Of a stretch of DNA of 64,000 nt, positions 44,469 to 54,876 are shown piece by piece. The position numbers were made by a program, and so were the translations under genes. Within the stretch, counting starts at the first letter, position 1, and each line of letters opens with the position of its first letter. This DNA comes from Thermus aquaticus (lineage in GTDB: Bacteria > Deinococcota > Deinococci > Deinococcales > Thermaceae): positions 986,120 to 1,050,119 of the forward strand of contig NZ_LHCI01000106.1 in assembly GCF_001280255.1 (NCBI RefSeq), in the 5' to 3' direction. The notes below the pieces were generated by a model that was given only the letters and a program-made list of their open reading frames with translations, ran no database searches and was not told the DNA's origin.

Positions 44469-46574
44469 GTGGGCGAGGCGCATCCCTCCGAAGAGGCCCT
44501 GCTCTCCTCCCTGAACGAGGCCCAGCGCCAGGCCGTCCTCCACTTTGAGGGCCCGGCTTTGGTGGTGGCGGGGGCGGGTAGCGGCAAGACCCGGACCGTG
44601 GTCCACCGGGTGGCCTACCTCATCGCCAGGCGCGGGGTCTTCCCCTCGGAGATCCTAGCCGTCACCTTCACCAACAAGGCCGCCGAGGAGATGAAGGCCC
44701 GCCTGAAGGCCATGGTGAGCGGGGCGGGGGAGCTTTGGGTCTCCACCTTCCACGCCGCCGCCCTGCGCATCCTCAGGGTCTACGGGGAGCGGGTGGGCCT
44801 GAAGCCCGGCTTCGTGGTCTACGACGAGGACGACCAGACGGCTTTGCTCAAGGAAATCTTCAAAGAGCTCGGGCTCGCCGCCAAGCCCGGTCCCATCAAG
44901 AGCCTCTTGGACCGGGCCAAGAACCAGGGGGTGCCCCCCGAGCGCCTTCTTTTGGAGCTTCCCGAGTTCTACGCCGGGCTTTCCCGGGGGAGGCTCCAGG
45001 ACGTCCTCCACCGCTACCAGGAGGCCCTGAGGGCCCAGGGGGCTTTGGACTTTGGGGACATTCTCCTTTATGCCCTAAAGCTTCTGGAGGAGGACGGAGA
45101 GGTCCTGAAGCGGGTCAGGAAGCGGGCCCGCTTCATCCACGTGGACGAGTACCAGGACACCAACCCCGTCCAGTACCGCTTCACCCGGCTTCTGGCGGGG
45201 GAGGAGGCCAACCTCATGGCGGTGGGGGACCCGGACCAGGGCATCTACTCCTTCCGGGCGGCCGACATCCGCAACATCCTGGACTTCACCCAGGACTACC
45301 CCAAGGCCAGGGTCTACCGCCTCGAGGACAACTACCGCTCCACCGAGGCCATCCTCCGCTTCGCCAACGCCATCATCGTTAAGAACGCCCTCCGCTTGGA
45401 GAAGACCCTGAGGCCGGTGAAAAAGGGCGGGGAGCCCGTGCGGCTTTTCCGGGCGGAAAGCGCCCGGGACGAGGCCCGCTTCGTGGCCGAGGAGATCGCG
45501 CGGCTTGGCCCCCCTTTTGACCGGGTGGCCGTCCTCTACCGCACCAACGCGCAAAGCCGCCTCCTGGAGCAGGCCCTGGCCAGCCGGGGCATTCCGGCCC
45601 GGGTGGTGGGGGGCGTGGGCTTCTTTGAGCGGGCCGAGGTGAAGGACCTTTTGGCCTACGCCCGCCTGAGCCTGAACCCTCTGGACGCCGTGAGCCTCAA
45701 GCGGGTCCTGAACACGCCGCCCCGGGGAATCGGCCCGGCCACGGTGGAGAAGGTCCAGGCCATCGCAAAGGAGCGGGGCCTGCCCCTCTTTGAGGCCCTG
45801 AAGGTGGCGGCGCGGACCCTTCCCCGCCCCGAGCCCCTGCGGGCCTTCCTGGCCCTCATGGAGGAGCTCATGGACCTGGCCTTCGGCCCGGCGGAGGCCT
45901 TTTTCCGCCACCTCCTCCTGGCCACCGACTACCCCGCCTACCTGAAGGAGGCCTACCCCGAAGACGCCGAGGACCGCCTGGAGAACGTGGAGGAGCTTTT
46001 GCGGGCCGCCAAGGAGGCGGAAAGCCTCATGGACTTCCTGGACAAGGTGGCCCTCACGGCCCGGGCGGAGGAGCCCGCCGAGGCCGAGGGGCGGGTTGCC
46101 CTCATGACCCTCCACAACGCCAAGGGGCTGGAGTTTCCCGTGGTCTTCCTGGTGGGGGTGGAGGAGGGGCTTCTGCCCCACCGCTCCTCCCTCTCCACCC
46201 AGGAGGGCCTCGAGGAGGAGCGCCGCCTCTTCTACGTGGGGGTCACCCGGGCCCAGGAGCGGCTTTACCTCTCCTACGCCCAGGAGCGGGAGATCTACGG
46301 CCGCCTAGAGCCCGTGCGCCCAAGCCGCTTCCTAGAGGAGGTGGACGAGGGCCTCTACGAGGTCTACGACCCTTACCGCCAAAGCTCCAGGAAGCCCACC
46401 CCGCCGCCCCACCGGGCCCTGCCCGGGGCCTTTAGGGGTGGGGAGAAGGTGGTCCACCCCCGCTTCGGCCCGGGGACCGTGGTGGCGGCGGCCGGGGACG
46501 AGGTCACCGTGCACTTTGAGGGGGTGGGGCTCAAGCGCCTCTCCCTGAAGTACGCCGACCTGAGGCCGGCCTAG
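44469..46574 (+). CDS. uvrD: ATP-dependent DNA helicase UvrD/PcrA
   Basis: A 701-residue superfamily 1A 3'-5' helicase for excision and mismatch repair. The helicase motifs are in order: LNEAQRQAVLHFEGPALVVA (Q motif), AGAGSGKTRT (I, residues 34-43), TFTNKAAEEMKAR (Ia), VDEYQDTNPVQYR (II), VGDPDQGIYSFRAAD (III), LEDNYRST (IV), VALMTLHNAKGLEFPVVFLVG (V) and FYVGVTRAQERLYLSY (VI). The C-terminal tail (VVHPRFGPGTVVAAAGDEVTVHF) is the Tudor-like RNA-polymerase-interaction module of PcrA. It starts at GTG 44469 from a leaderless divergent promoter. Confidence 0.96.
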   Translation: MGEAHPSEEALLSSLNEAQRQAVLHFEGPALVVAGAGSGKTRTVVHRVAYLIARRGVFPSEILAVTFTNKAAEEMKARLKAMVSGAGELWVSTFHAAALRILRVYGERVGLKPGFVVYDEDDQTALLKEIFKELGLAAKPGPIKSLLDRAKNQGVPPERLLLELPEFYAGLSRGRLQDVLHRYQEALRAQGALDFGDILLYALKLLEEDGEVLKRVRKRARFIHVDEYQDTNPVQYRFTRLLAGEEANLMAVGDPDQGIYSFRAADIRNILDFTQDYPKARVYRLEDNYRSTEAILRFANAIIVKNALRLEKTLRPVKKGGEPVRLFRAESARDEARFVAEEIARLGPPFDRVAVLYRTNAQSRLLEQALASRGIPARVVGGVGFFERAEVKDLLAYARLSLNPLDAVSLKRVLNTPPRGIGPATVEKVQAIAKERGLPLFEALKVAARTLPRPEPLRAFLALMEELMDLAFGPAEAFFRHLLLATDYPAYLKEAYPEDAEDRLENVEELLRAAKEAESLMDFLDKVALTARAEEPAEAEGRVALMTLHNAKGLEFPVVFLVGVEEGLLPHRSSLSTQEGLEEERRLFYVGVTRAQERLYLSYAQEREIYGRLEPVRPSRFLEEVDEGLYEVYDPYRQSSRKPTPPPHRALPGAFRGGEKVVHPRFGPGTVVAAAGDEVTVHFEGVGLKRLSLKYADLRPA

Positions 46575-46584
46575 GAGGCGAAGG

Positions 46585-47298
46585 ATGTGGCCCCCCTACC
46601 ACAAGGCAAGGCCCCTTCCCGTCTTCTACGGGAAGGCCTCGGCCTTCTTCGGGCCCCTGGCGGCGGAGATCGCCGCAAGCCGCCTCCCCCTCTTCCCCTA
46701 CCCGGTGGAGGACCAGGACCCCTGGGCGGCCCTTCCCTGCCTGAGGCCTTTGGACTTCGCCGGGATGGTGCTGGAGGAGGCCTCGCCGCCTCCCGAGGGG
46801 ATGCGCCTCGAGGCCGAGGCGGAGCGGGCGGGCCTGGTGGACCTGGTGGTGCCGGGGGCCTTGGGGCTCGTGGGGCATTACACGGAGGGGCTCGCTTTGG
46901 ACCGGCTCCTTTCCGCCTTCTTCCCGGGGTCCAAAGCCCTTTGGCTTGGCCCCTTGCGCCTGGGCCTCGCCCCCTTCCTCCGGGCCCTTGGCCAGGTTTC
47001 CGTGGGGGCGGGGAGCTTCGCCGAGGGGGATAGCTTCCTGGCCCGCCTGCCCGAAAGGGCCCGGGGGCACGTGGCCCTGAGGCCCGAGGAGGTGGGCGCC
47101 TTAGCCCTCAAGGCGGACCTGGTCATCTTCGCCGGGGGCAGGCTTCCCCTGGACGTTCTCCAACCCTTCCACGCCCTCCTGGCCCTGGCCCCGGTGGAGC
47201 GGGGGGTGAGGGAGAGGGTCCTCGAGGTCCACGGCCCGGAGACCCTTCTGGACTTCCGGGCCAAGGCGGTGTTGGAGGCCTTGGGGTACACCCCATAA
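46585..47298 (+). CDS. Hypothetical protein, distantly shikimate dehydrogenase-like
   Basis: A 237-residue protein with no strong family signature. The segment GLVDLVVPGALGLVGHYTEGLALDRLL resembles the GAVNTVV and G-x-NTDG region of shikimate dehydrogenase (AroE), and the order of the parts (an N-terminal open fold, then a Rossmann-like half with LWLGPLRLGLAPFLRAL) fits. The catalytic Lys and Asp are not recognisable: NTDG reads HYTEG and no TxPxK motif is seen. It may be a degenerate AroE paralogue that lost activity. It follows uvrD by 10 bases with AGGCGAAGG as ribosome-binding site, so it is cotranscribed. The CRISPR array begins one base after its stop. Confidence 0.5.
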   Translation: MWPPYHKARPLPVFYGKASAFFGPLAAEIAASRLPLFPYPVEDQDPWAALPCLRPLDFAGMVLEEASPPPEGMRLEAEAERAGLVDLVVPGALGLVGHYTEGLALDRLLSAFFPGSKALWLGPLRLGLAPFLRALGQVSVGAGSFAEGDSFLARLPERARGHVALRPEEVGALALKADLVIFAGGRLPLDVLQPFHALLALAPVERGVRERVLEVHGPETLLDFRAKAVLEALGYTP

Positions 47299-47299
47299 A

Positions 47300-47877
47300 A
47301 AAACGTCCCCACGCGTGTGGGGACTACTCCTACGGCCTCCGGGAGGTCTCCCGCCTCCTCGGGCCATCCCCACGTGCGTGGGGACTACCCGGGGTGAACT
47401 CCCCCGAGGACCTGGCCAAGCGGGCCATCCCCACGTGCGTGGGGACTACGTGGGCACCGCCGCAAGGGCGTTCACCAGAGCCGGGCCATCCCCACGTGCG
47501 TGGGGACTACGCTTATTACACCGTATGGGGAGAGGGTAACGGAGGGCCATCCCCACGTGCGTGGGGACTACACCCTGGCGGCTACCAGCGCGTCCTGGAC
47601 CCCCTGGGCCATCCCCACGTGCGTGGGGACTACACCCCCAGGTGGCTATGGCGGTCCTGGACACGCGGGCCATCCCCACGTGCGTGGGGACTACTCAGGG
47701 GGTGGGCCCGGCAGCTGGGGCCCACCTGGGCCATTCCCACGTGCGTGGGGACTACCCGCTACGATGGCCAGGAGCACGTGGTGGAGCTGGGCCATTCCCA
47801 CGTGCGTGGGGACTACGAACGCCCGCCGGGCCAGCTCGGCGGCCCGGGCGGGCCATTCCCACGTGCGTGGGGACTAC
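47300..47877 (-). CRISPR. Type I-E-like CRISPR array, 10 repeats and 9 spacers
   Basis: Ten 28-base repeats start at 47300, 47361, 47422, 47483, 47544, 47606, 47667, 47728, 47789 and 47850. Spacers are 33 bases, one (47572-47605) is 34. On the minus strand each repeat begins GTAGTCCCCACG and ends in GGGGATGGCCC, with a GTCCCCACGCACGTGGGGA stem, the form of Thermus and other type I-E repeats. The repeat at 47300-47327 is degenerate, which marks the old, trailer end. The three repeats at 47728, 47789 and 47850 share one base change (GGAATGG for GGGATGG), which fits addition of new repeats at the right-hand side. No cas gene is in the window, so processing and interference would be in trans. Confidence 0.93.
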
Positions 47878-48005
47878 ACTACACTTGACCAGGACGGCGA
47901 AAATACCCGCTTACCCCCCGTTATGTATCTTTTCGGGAGAAGTTCCGGGAAGGGGTTTTCAAGTTCCGCCGCGCCGGGGGAAGGGGTGAGGGTGGGGCGC
48001 TTGGG
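47878..48005 (-). promoter_or_regulatory. Probable CRISPR leader
   Basis: The 128 bases beyond the newest repeat hold no gene and are richer in A/T near the array (CGAAAATACC, TTATGTATCTTTTC) than anything around them. On the minus strand this stretch would carry the promoter and integration signals for the array. The position is consistent with the degenerate repeat at the other end; no specific leader motif is claimed. Confidence 0.55.
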
Positions 48006-48416
48006 TCATCTTACCACACGGGCTTCCCGGGCGAGAAGGGCCATGCTGAGGGCGATGAGGGCGAAGGCGATGAGGGCCTGAAGGGGGATGGGAAACTGGG
48101 GTATGTACTCCACGGAGCAGGGCACCGGGGGCTTGCAGGCCAGGGTGAAGAGGTTGGGGAACTTCTGCTCCAGGAGATGCAGGGTGCTGATGCTCCCCCC
48201 GATCAGGGAAAGGGCCAGGCTGTAGGGCCAGACCCCAAAGTCCTGCCGCCACAGGGCCAGGCCCAGGATGACGGCCTGCGGGTACATGAAGATGCGCTGG
48301 TACCAGCAGAGCTCGCAGGGCAGGAAAAGCCGCACCTCGGAGTAGTAGAGGCTTCCCAGGGTGGCCACCAGGGCCACGATCCAAGCGAAGGCCAAGAGAA
48401 GGGGAGCGCGCTGCAT
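48006..48416 (-). CDS. Disulfide bond formation protein B (DsbB/BdbC family)
   Basis: A 136-residue, four-helix membrane protein that re-oxidises a periplasmic thiol oxidase. The first cysteine pair is in FLPCELCWYQRIFMYP (CxxC near residue 35) and the second pair in CKPPVPCSVEY, both as in the BdbC/DsbB family. The start MQRAPLLLAFAW at 48416 is chosen because TATGCT ends 7 bases before it; an in-frame ATG four codons upstream overlaps that element. No DsbA partner is in the window. The CRISPR leader follows its 3' end. Confidence 0.9.
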   Translation of the reverse strand: MQRAPLLLAFAWIVALVATLGSLYYSEVRLFLPCELCWYQRIFMYPQAVILGLALWRQDFGVWPYSLALSLIGGSISTLHLLEQKFPNLFTLACKPPVPCSVEYIPQFPIPLQALIAFALIALSMALLAREARVVR

Positions 48417-48423
48417 CGGGCCC

Positions 48424-49502
<1,079 letters not shown>

Positions 49503-49503
<1 letters not shown>

Positions 49504-49943
49504 CAGCGGAAGTTGACGCCAAGCCCAAAGCGCCAGACCTTGGGGAAGCCCGCGAAGCCGTAGACGTAGGTAGCCTCGGCGAAGAGGCCGGTGTAGGGGT
49601 CAAGGAGCCCCTCAAGCCCGGCGCTGAAGCTGACGCCAGCGGTGGACTGCTCGCCCAAGAGCCCGCTCAGCCCCCCGCCGAAGTAGGGGAGGAGGCCCCT
49701 AAGGGTGGGGTCGTACTGGCCCAGGTCCGGCTTGAAGAGGAGGCTGGCCTCGAGGGCCACCCCGGGGGCGGCGGGGGCCAGCTCGGCCAGGAGGCGGCCG
49801 GAGAGGTTCTGCCGGAGGCGGCTTTCCACCCCGGCCCCGAAGGTGAGGCCCAGGCCCTCCCCATAGCCGAAGCGCATCTGGATGGCGCTCTGAGCCGTGG
49901 CCAGGCCCAAAAGGGCTATGGTGGCGAGAAGGAACCGCTTCAC
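49503..49943 (-). CDS. Exported hypothetical protein, possibly a small beta-barrel
   Basis: A 146-residue protein with a signal peptide (VKRFLLATIALLGLATAQ) and a body of alternating, glycine-rich strands (MRFGYGEGLGLTFGAGVESRLRQNL, PYFGGGLSGLLGEQSTAGVSFSAG, GLFAEATYVYGFAGFPKVWRFGLGVNFR) ending in an aromatic/arginine C-terminus, as in outer-membrane barrels. No named family is recognised. It starts at GTG 49943, 7 bases after TATACT, with no clear ribosome-binding site. The stop overlaps the ftsY start (TGATG), so FtsY translation is coupled to it. Confidence 0.7.
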
Positions 49944-49950
49944 GCTCTCC

Positions 49951-49956
49951 AGTATA
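49951..49956 (-). promoter_or_regulatory. -10 element for the exported protein and ftsY
   Basis: TATACT on the minus strand ends 7 bases before the GTG at 49943. It probably drives the two-gene unit that ends with ftsY, starting transcription at or next to the start codon. Confidence 0.5.
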
Positions 49957-49975
49957 CCCCGGCTTGCGGCTTTCT

Positions 49976-51382
49976 TCACGAAAGAGCCCGCTCCAGGCGG
50001 GAAAGGGTCCGTTCCCGGCCCAGAAGGGCCATGATCTCAAAGAGGCCCGGGGTTTCCAGGCTCCCGGTGAGGGCGGCCCGGAGGGGCTGGGCCACCTGGC
50101 CCAGTTTAAGGCCCCTTTGGGCGGCGAAGTTCCGGAGAAGGGCCTCGAGGGCGGCCTCGCCCCAGTCCTCCTGGGCCTTCAGGAGGGGAAGGAGCTCCTT
50201 GAGGACGGGAAGGCCCTCCTCCAGCTTGGCCCTGGCCTTCTCGGAGAAGGGGTAGTCCTCGGTGAAGAGATAAGGGGCCTTCTCGGGAAGCTCCTTCAGG
50301 GTGTCTATGCGGGGGCGCATGAGCTCCACCGCCCGGCGCAGGTAGGCCTCGCTGGGCCAAAAGAAGCCCGCCGCCTCCAGGAAGGGCTTGACCCGCTGGG
50401 CCACCTCTTCCAGGGAAAGGACCTCCCGGATGTACTTGCCGTTCATCCAGCGGAGCTTCTCCAGGTCAAAGATGGGCCCGCCCAGGGAGACCCTCTCCCA
50501 GGAAAAGGCGGCCACGAACTCCTCGAGGGTGAAGATCTCCCGCCCGTCGGGCATGGAGAAGCCCATGAGGCAAAGGTAGTTCCTCAGGGCCTCGGGCAAG
50601 AAGCCCTCCACCCTGTACCACTCCAGGGAGGTGTGGCTCTTGCGCTTGGAGATCTTGGTCCTGTCGGGGTTCCTGAGGAGGGGCATGTGGTAGAAGCGGG
50701 GCACCTCCCAGCCGAAGGCTTGGTAGAGGAGGACGTGGATGGGCGTGGAGACCAGCCACTCCTCGGCCCGGATCACGTCGGTGACCCCCATGAGGTGGTC
50801 GTCCACTACGTTGGCCAGGTGGTAGGTGGGGTAGCCGTCGGACTTGAGGAGAACCACGTCGGGGATCTCCCCGTTGTCGTAGACCACCACGCCCCTGAGC
50901 TCGTCCTTGACCGCCGTGGTACCGGGGCGGGGGACCTTGAGGCGGATCACGTGGGGTTCGCCCCGCCTGGCCCGCTCCTCGGCCTCCTCGGGGGGGATGT
51001 GGCGGGCCCGGCCGTCGTAGCCCCCCTTCTCCTGGCGGATCCTCTCCAGCTCCTCCGGGGTCTCAAAGGCCCGGTAGGCCCACCCCCGCCTCAGAAGCTC
51101 CTCGGCGTGGGCTTTATAAATGGGCAGACGCTCCGACTGGCGGTAGGGGGCGTGGGGCCCGCCGATGTCCGGCCCCTCGTCGTAGGCGATCTCCAGCCAC
51201 TTCAGCGCGGCCAGGATCCTCTCCTCGGCCCCGGGCACGTAGCGGGCCCGGTCCGTGTCCTCAATGCGGACGATGAAGCGGCCCCCGTTCTTTCGCGCCC
51301 AGGCGTAGTTGAAGAGGGCGATGTAGGCCGTGCCCACGTGGGGGTCGCCGGTGGGGCTTGGGGCGATGCGGGTCACCACCAT
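49976..51382 (-). CDS. gltX: Glutamyl-tRNA synthetase
   Basis: A 468-residue class I aminoacyl-tRNA synthetase. The HIGH motif appears as PSPTGDPHVGTAY near residue 8-20, and the KMSKS motif as RTKISKRKSH near residue 240. RIEDTDRARYVPGAEERIL and GVTDVIRAEEWLVSTPIHVLLYQAFGW are standard for bacterial GluRS. The C-terminal anticodon-binding cage (from about residue 320) is complete. GATAAT (51397-51392 on the minus strand) ends 9 bases before the ATG and no strong ribosome-binding site is visible. It is divergent from lptB. Confidence 0.97.
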   Translation of the reverse strand: MVVTRIAPSPTGDPHVGTAYIALFNYAWARKNGGRFIVRIEDTDRARYVPGAEERILAALKWLEIAYDEGPDIGGPHAPYRQSERLPIYKAHAEELLRRGWAYRAFETPEELERIRQEKGGYDGRARHIPPEEAEERARRGEPHVIRLKVPRPGTTAVKDELRGVVVYDNGEIPDVVLLKSDGYPTYHLANVVDDHLMGVTDVIRAEEWLVSTPIHVLLYQAFGWEVPRFYHMPLLRNPDRTKISKRKSHTSLEWYRVEGFLPEALRNYLCLMGFSMPDGREIFTLEEFVAAFSWERVSLGGPIFDLEKLRWMNGKYIREVLSLEEVAQRVKPFLEAAGFFWPSEAYLRRAVELMRPRIDTLKELPEKAPYLFTEDYPFSEKARAKLEEGLPVLKELLPLLKAQEDWGEAALEALLRNFAAQRGLKLGQVAQPLRAALTGSLETPGLFEIMALLGRERTLSRLERALS

Positions 51383-51422
51383 ACCTGGCCCATTATCTCA
51401 CCCAGGGCTAAAGGTTTGCCCT

Positions 51423-51428
51423 TAGGCT
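51423..51428 (+). promoter_or_regulatory. -10 element for leaderless lptB transcript
   Basis: TAGGCT ends 7 bases before the ATG at 51436. The divergent gltX -10 lies at 51392-51397, so the two promoters share a 53-base gap. Confidence 0.45.
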
Positions 51429-51435
51429 TAGGGCC

Positions 51436-52164
<729 letters not shown>

Positions 52165-53552
52165 ATGACCTTCTGGGCCCTCCTCGTCCTCATCCTCCTC
52201 CTCTCCGCCCTGGTGGCCTACCTGGGGGACCGGGTGGCCAAGTGGGCGGGAAAGCGGCACTTCCGCTTCCTGGGCCTCAGGCCCAGGCAGACGGCCACCC
52301 TGGTGGCCGTCATGACCGGGGTGGGGATCGCCCTCTTCAGCTACCTGGGCTTTTTGCTGGTCTTCCGGGAGGCCCGGGAGACCATCCTCGAGGCCCAGGC
52401 CGTCCGGGAGGAGCGGGACCGGCTTAAGGGGGAGCGGGAAGCCCTCCTAAGGGCCAAAGAGGCCATGGAGGCCGAGGCCGCCCGGGCCCTTTCCGAGCTC
52501 AACGCCCTCAGGGCGGAGAGGAAGGAGCTTCTAAAGGCCCTGGAAGAGGCCGAGGCCCTGAAGGGGCGCCTTATGGCCGAGGCCAGGGGCCTTCAGGCCC
52601 AGGTGGCCGCCCTGGGGAAGGAGAAGGCCCGGCTGGAGGAAGAAAAGACCCGGCTGGCGGCGCTCCTTTCGGAAAAGGAAGCCCCCCTCGCGGAGAAGGA
52701 AAGGGCTCTGGCCGAAGGGACCGAGGCCCTGAAGGCCCTGGAGGAGGCTTTGAGGAGGACGGCGGCGGAGAAGAAGCGGCTGGAAGGGGAAAAGGGCCGC
52801 CTGGAGGCCGACATCGCCCTCCTCCAGGCCCGCCTGGAGGAGGCCAGGCGGGAGCGCCAGGGCCTTGAGGAGGAGCTTTCCGCTCTGCGGGGGCGGCTCG
52901 CCGAGGCCCAGAGAAGCCTGGCCCAGGCCGAGGAGCGGGTGCGGGGCCTCCTCAGGCAGGCGGAGGCCCTGGCGGGGGAGCGGGGCCAGCTTTCGGAGAG
53001 GCTTTTGCGCCTGAGCCAGGGGCTTTACCTGGGGGAGGTGCGCCTGGGGGCCGAGGAGGGGAGGGCCACTTTGGAGCGGGTGGCCGAGCGGCGGGCCCTC
53101 CTCCAGGGCTTCCGGGGGGCGGAGCTATTGGAAGGGGAGGTGCAGGGGCCGGGTCTTGCGGTCCTCGAGGGGGCGGGGTACCGGGACGGCAGGCTTCTGG
53201 TGCGCTTCCGCTTCTACCCGGAGAAGAAGGCCTTTGCCGCCGGGGAGGTCCTGGCCAGCGCCACCTTCCGCCTCTCCACCCAGGCCCGCCACCAGGAGGT
53301 CCTGGAGCGCCTGGGGGAGGAGGCGCGGCGGAGGCTTCTGGAGGCGGGCTTTCCCCCCGAGACGCCACCTTCCCCTCCCCCGAGGAGCTGGCCCGGGGCC
53401 TGGCCCTCCTCCAGGGCAGAAAGGGCGTGGTGCGCCTGGGCGTGGTGGCCGCCAAGGACCTCTGGACCACGGAAAGGCCCCTTCTGGCCTACCAGCTCCT
53501 AGGGGGGCCGCCGGGCCCGGAGGTACCGCTCCCGACCCAGAAGGTCCCTTAG
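52165..53552 (+). pseudogene. Membrane-anchored coiled-coil protein (DUF3084-like), frameshifted near the 3' end
   Basis: The protein begins with two hydrophobic segments (FWALLVLILLLSALVAYLGD and LVAVMTGVGIALFSYLGFLLVF) and RHFRFLGLRPRQTATLVA, typical of DUF3084, then about 200 residues of heptad-rich coiled coil (AREERDRLKGERE to LRQAEALAG), then a globular end. Near 53360 the frame shifts: GFPPE should continue as DATFPSPEELARGLALLQGRKGVVRLGVVAAKDLW and end at 53552, but a missing G (GAGGAC reads GAGAC) leads into a proline/tryptophan-rich nonsense tail that stops at 53502. The restored 3' end overlaps prmC by 54 bases. Coupling with lptB suggests a role in the cell envelope; that is inferred. 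Confidence 0.75.
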
Positions 53553-54317
53553 GACCGCCACCTCCTGGAAGCCCATGGCGCCAAGCTCCTTCGCCATGAG
53601 GCCCACGTTCTCCGGGGCGAGCTCCATTAGGAGGAAGCCCCCGGGCCTCAGGGCCTCCCAGGCCTCACCGGCCAGGGGCCGGGCCACGTCTAGGCCCTCA
53701 GGCCCGGCGTAAAGGGCCAGCGGGTTCTCAAAAGCGAGCTCCTTGGGGGCCACCTCCCGGTAAGCCTCGGGCAGGTACGGGGGGTTGGAGACGATGAGGT
53801 CCAGCCTCCTTAGCCCCCCCGTGAGGGGGGCCTTCAGGAAATGGACCGGAAGGCCCAGCCTCCTGGCGTTCTCCTCCGCCAGGGCCAGGGCCCTAGGGTC
53901 CACCTCGGTGGCGTGGACCTCGGCCTCGGGGAGGTGCCGCTTCAGGGCCAAGGCGATGGCCCCCGTCCCCGTCCCCACGTCCAGGACGCGGGGCCTTGGG
54001 GGAAGGGGAAGGCTCAGGGCCAGCTCTACCAGCCCTTCGGTCTCCGGCCTCGGGATCAGGACCCCCTCGGCCACCTTTAGGGGGAGGCCAAAAAACTCCA
54101 CCTCCCCCAGGAGGTACTGCAGGGGATAGCCGGAAAGCCGCCTTTTTAGGAGCTCCCGGGCTCTGGCCTCCGCTCCCGGGGGTGGGGGCTCGGAAAGCCT
54201 AAGGAGGAGGGCCTTTCGGGGAAGCCCCGCCGCCAGGGCCAGAAGGTCCAGGGCCTCGCCCTTGGGGAGGCCCGCCCCTTCAAGCTCCCTCTCCAGTTCC
54301 CGGAGGAGCCTTATCAC
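53499..54317 (-). CDS. prmC: Peptide chain release factor N5-glutamine methyltransferase
   Basis: A 272-residue methyltransferase that modifies the GGQ glutamine of release factors. The SAM motif is VLDVGTGTGAIALALKRHLP near residue 120 and the catalytic motif IVSNPPYLPEAY near residue 180. The N-terminal helical domain (RRLSGYPLQYLLGEVEFFGLPLKV) is the release-factor-binding part. It starts at GTG 54317, inside the end of the jag gene (38-base overlap), and its 3' end overlaps the convergent coiled-coil gene. Confidence 0.94.
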   Translation of the reverse strand: MIRLLRELERELEGAGLPKGEALDLLALAAGLPRKALLLRLSEPPPPGAEARARELLKRRLSGYPLQYLLGEVEFFGLPLKVAEGVLIPRPETEGLVELALSLPLPPRPRVLDVGTGTGAIALALKRHLPEAEVHATEVDPRALALAEENARRLGLPVHFLKAPLTGGLRRLDLIVSNPPYLPEAYREVAPKELAFENPLALYAGPEGLDVARPLAGEAWEALRPGGFLLMELAPENVGLMAKELGAMGFQEVAVLRDLLGRERYLRARRPP

Positions 54318-54867
54318 GGGGGTAGACCACCACGTGCCGCTCCTCCCCCTCCCCGTGGCTTTCCGTGGTCACCTTGGGGTGGTTCTTGAGGAGCATGTGG
54401 ACGATGCGCCTTTCCGAGGGGCGCATGGGGGGCAGGGGCAGGGGCTCTCCCGTGAGCTCCACGGTAAGGGCCGCCTCCTGGGCCAGCCTGCGGATCTTGT
54501 CCTCCTGCCGCTTGCGGTAGCCGGCGGCGTCCAGGACCACCCGGTAGGCCCCGCCGAAGTGCTTGGCCAGGACCACCCCCGCCAGGTACTCCACCGCCTT
54601 CAGGGTCCGCCCCTCCTTGCCGATGAAGCGCCCCAGGTCCCCGCCCTTGACCTCGGCCCGGAGGAGGTTTCCCTCCTGGCGCACCTCCACGTAGTGGGCG
54701 GGGTCCAGGCGGAGGAGGAGGCCCACGAGAAACTCTTCCAGAACCTCCTTGGGGCCCTTGGTTTGGCTCTCCTTCCCGCTTTCTTTGAGCTCCACCTCCA
54801 CCGGGGCCTCTTCCAGCACCCCCAGGTCGGAGAGGAGGTCGTCAATGCTCTTCTTCTTCTCGTCCAT
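54280..54867 (-). CDS. khpB: RNA-binding protein Jag/KhpB (KH and R3H domains)
   Basis: A 195-residue RNA-binding protein. The KH domain lies around residues 50-120 (VEVRQEGNLLRAEVKGGDLGRFIGKEGRTLKAVEYL, with the GRFIGKEG loop) and the R3H domain near residue 150 (PSERRIVHMLLKNHPKVTTES). The N-terminus is acidic and short, without the full Jag-N domain. It follows yidC by 9 bases in the widespread rpmH-rnpA-yidD-yidC-jag order. It probably binds mRNA or small RNA and affects division or membrane protein synthesis. Confidence 0.92.
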   Translation of the reverse strand: MDEKKKSIDDLLSDLGVLEEAPVEVELKESGKESQTKGPKEVLEEFLVGLLLRLDPAHYVEVRQEGNLLRAEVKGGDLGRFIGKEGRTLKAVEYLAGVVLAKHFGGAYRVVLDAAGYRKRQEDKIRRLAQEAALTVELTGEPLPLPPMRPSERRIVHMLLKNHPKVTTESHGEGEERHVVVYPRDKAPPGTGEGA

Positions 54868-54876
54868 GACCCCAGT

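Noticed and set aside
47315..48081. Open frames through the CRISPR array
   Set aside because: They repeat the peptide HPHVRGDY / IPTCVGTT once per repeat unit, so they are products of the repeat sequence and not genes.
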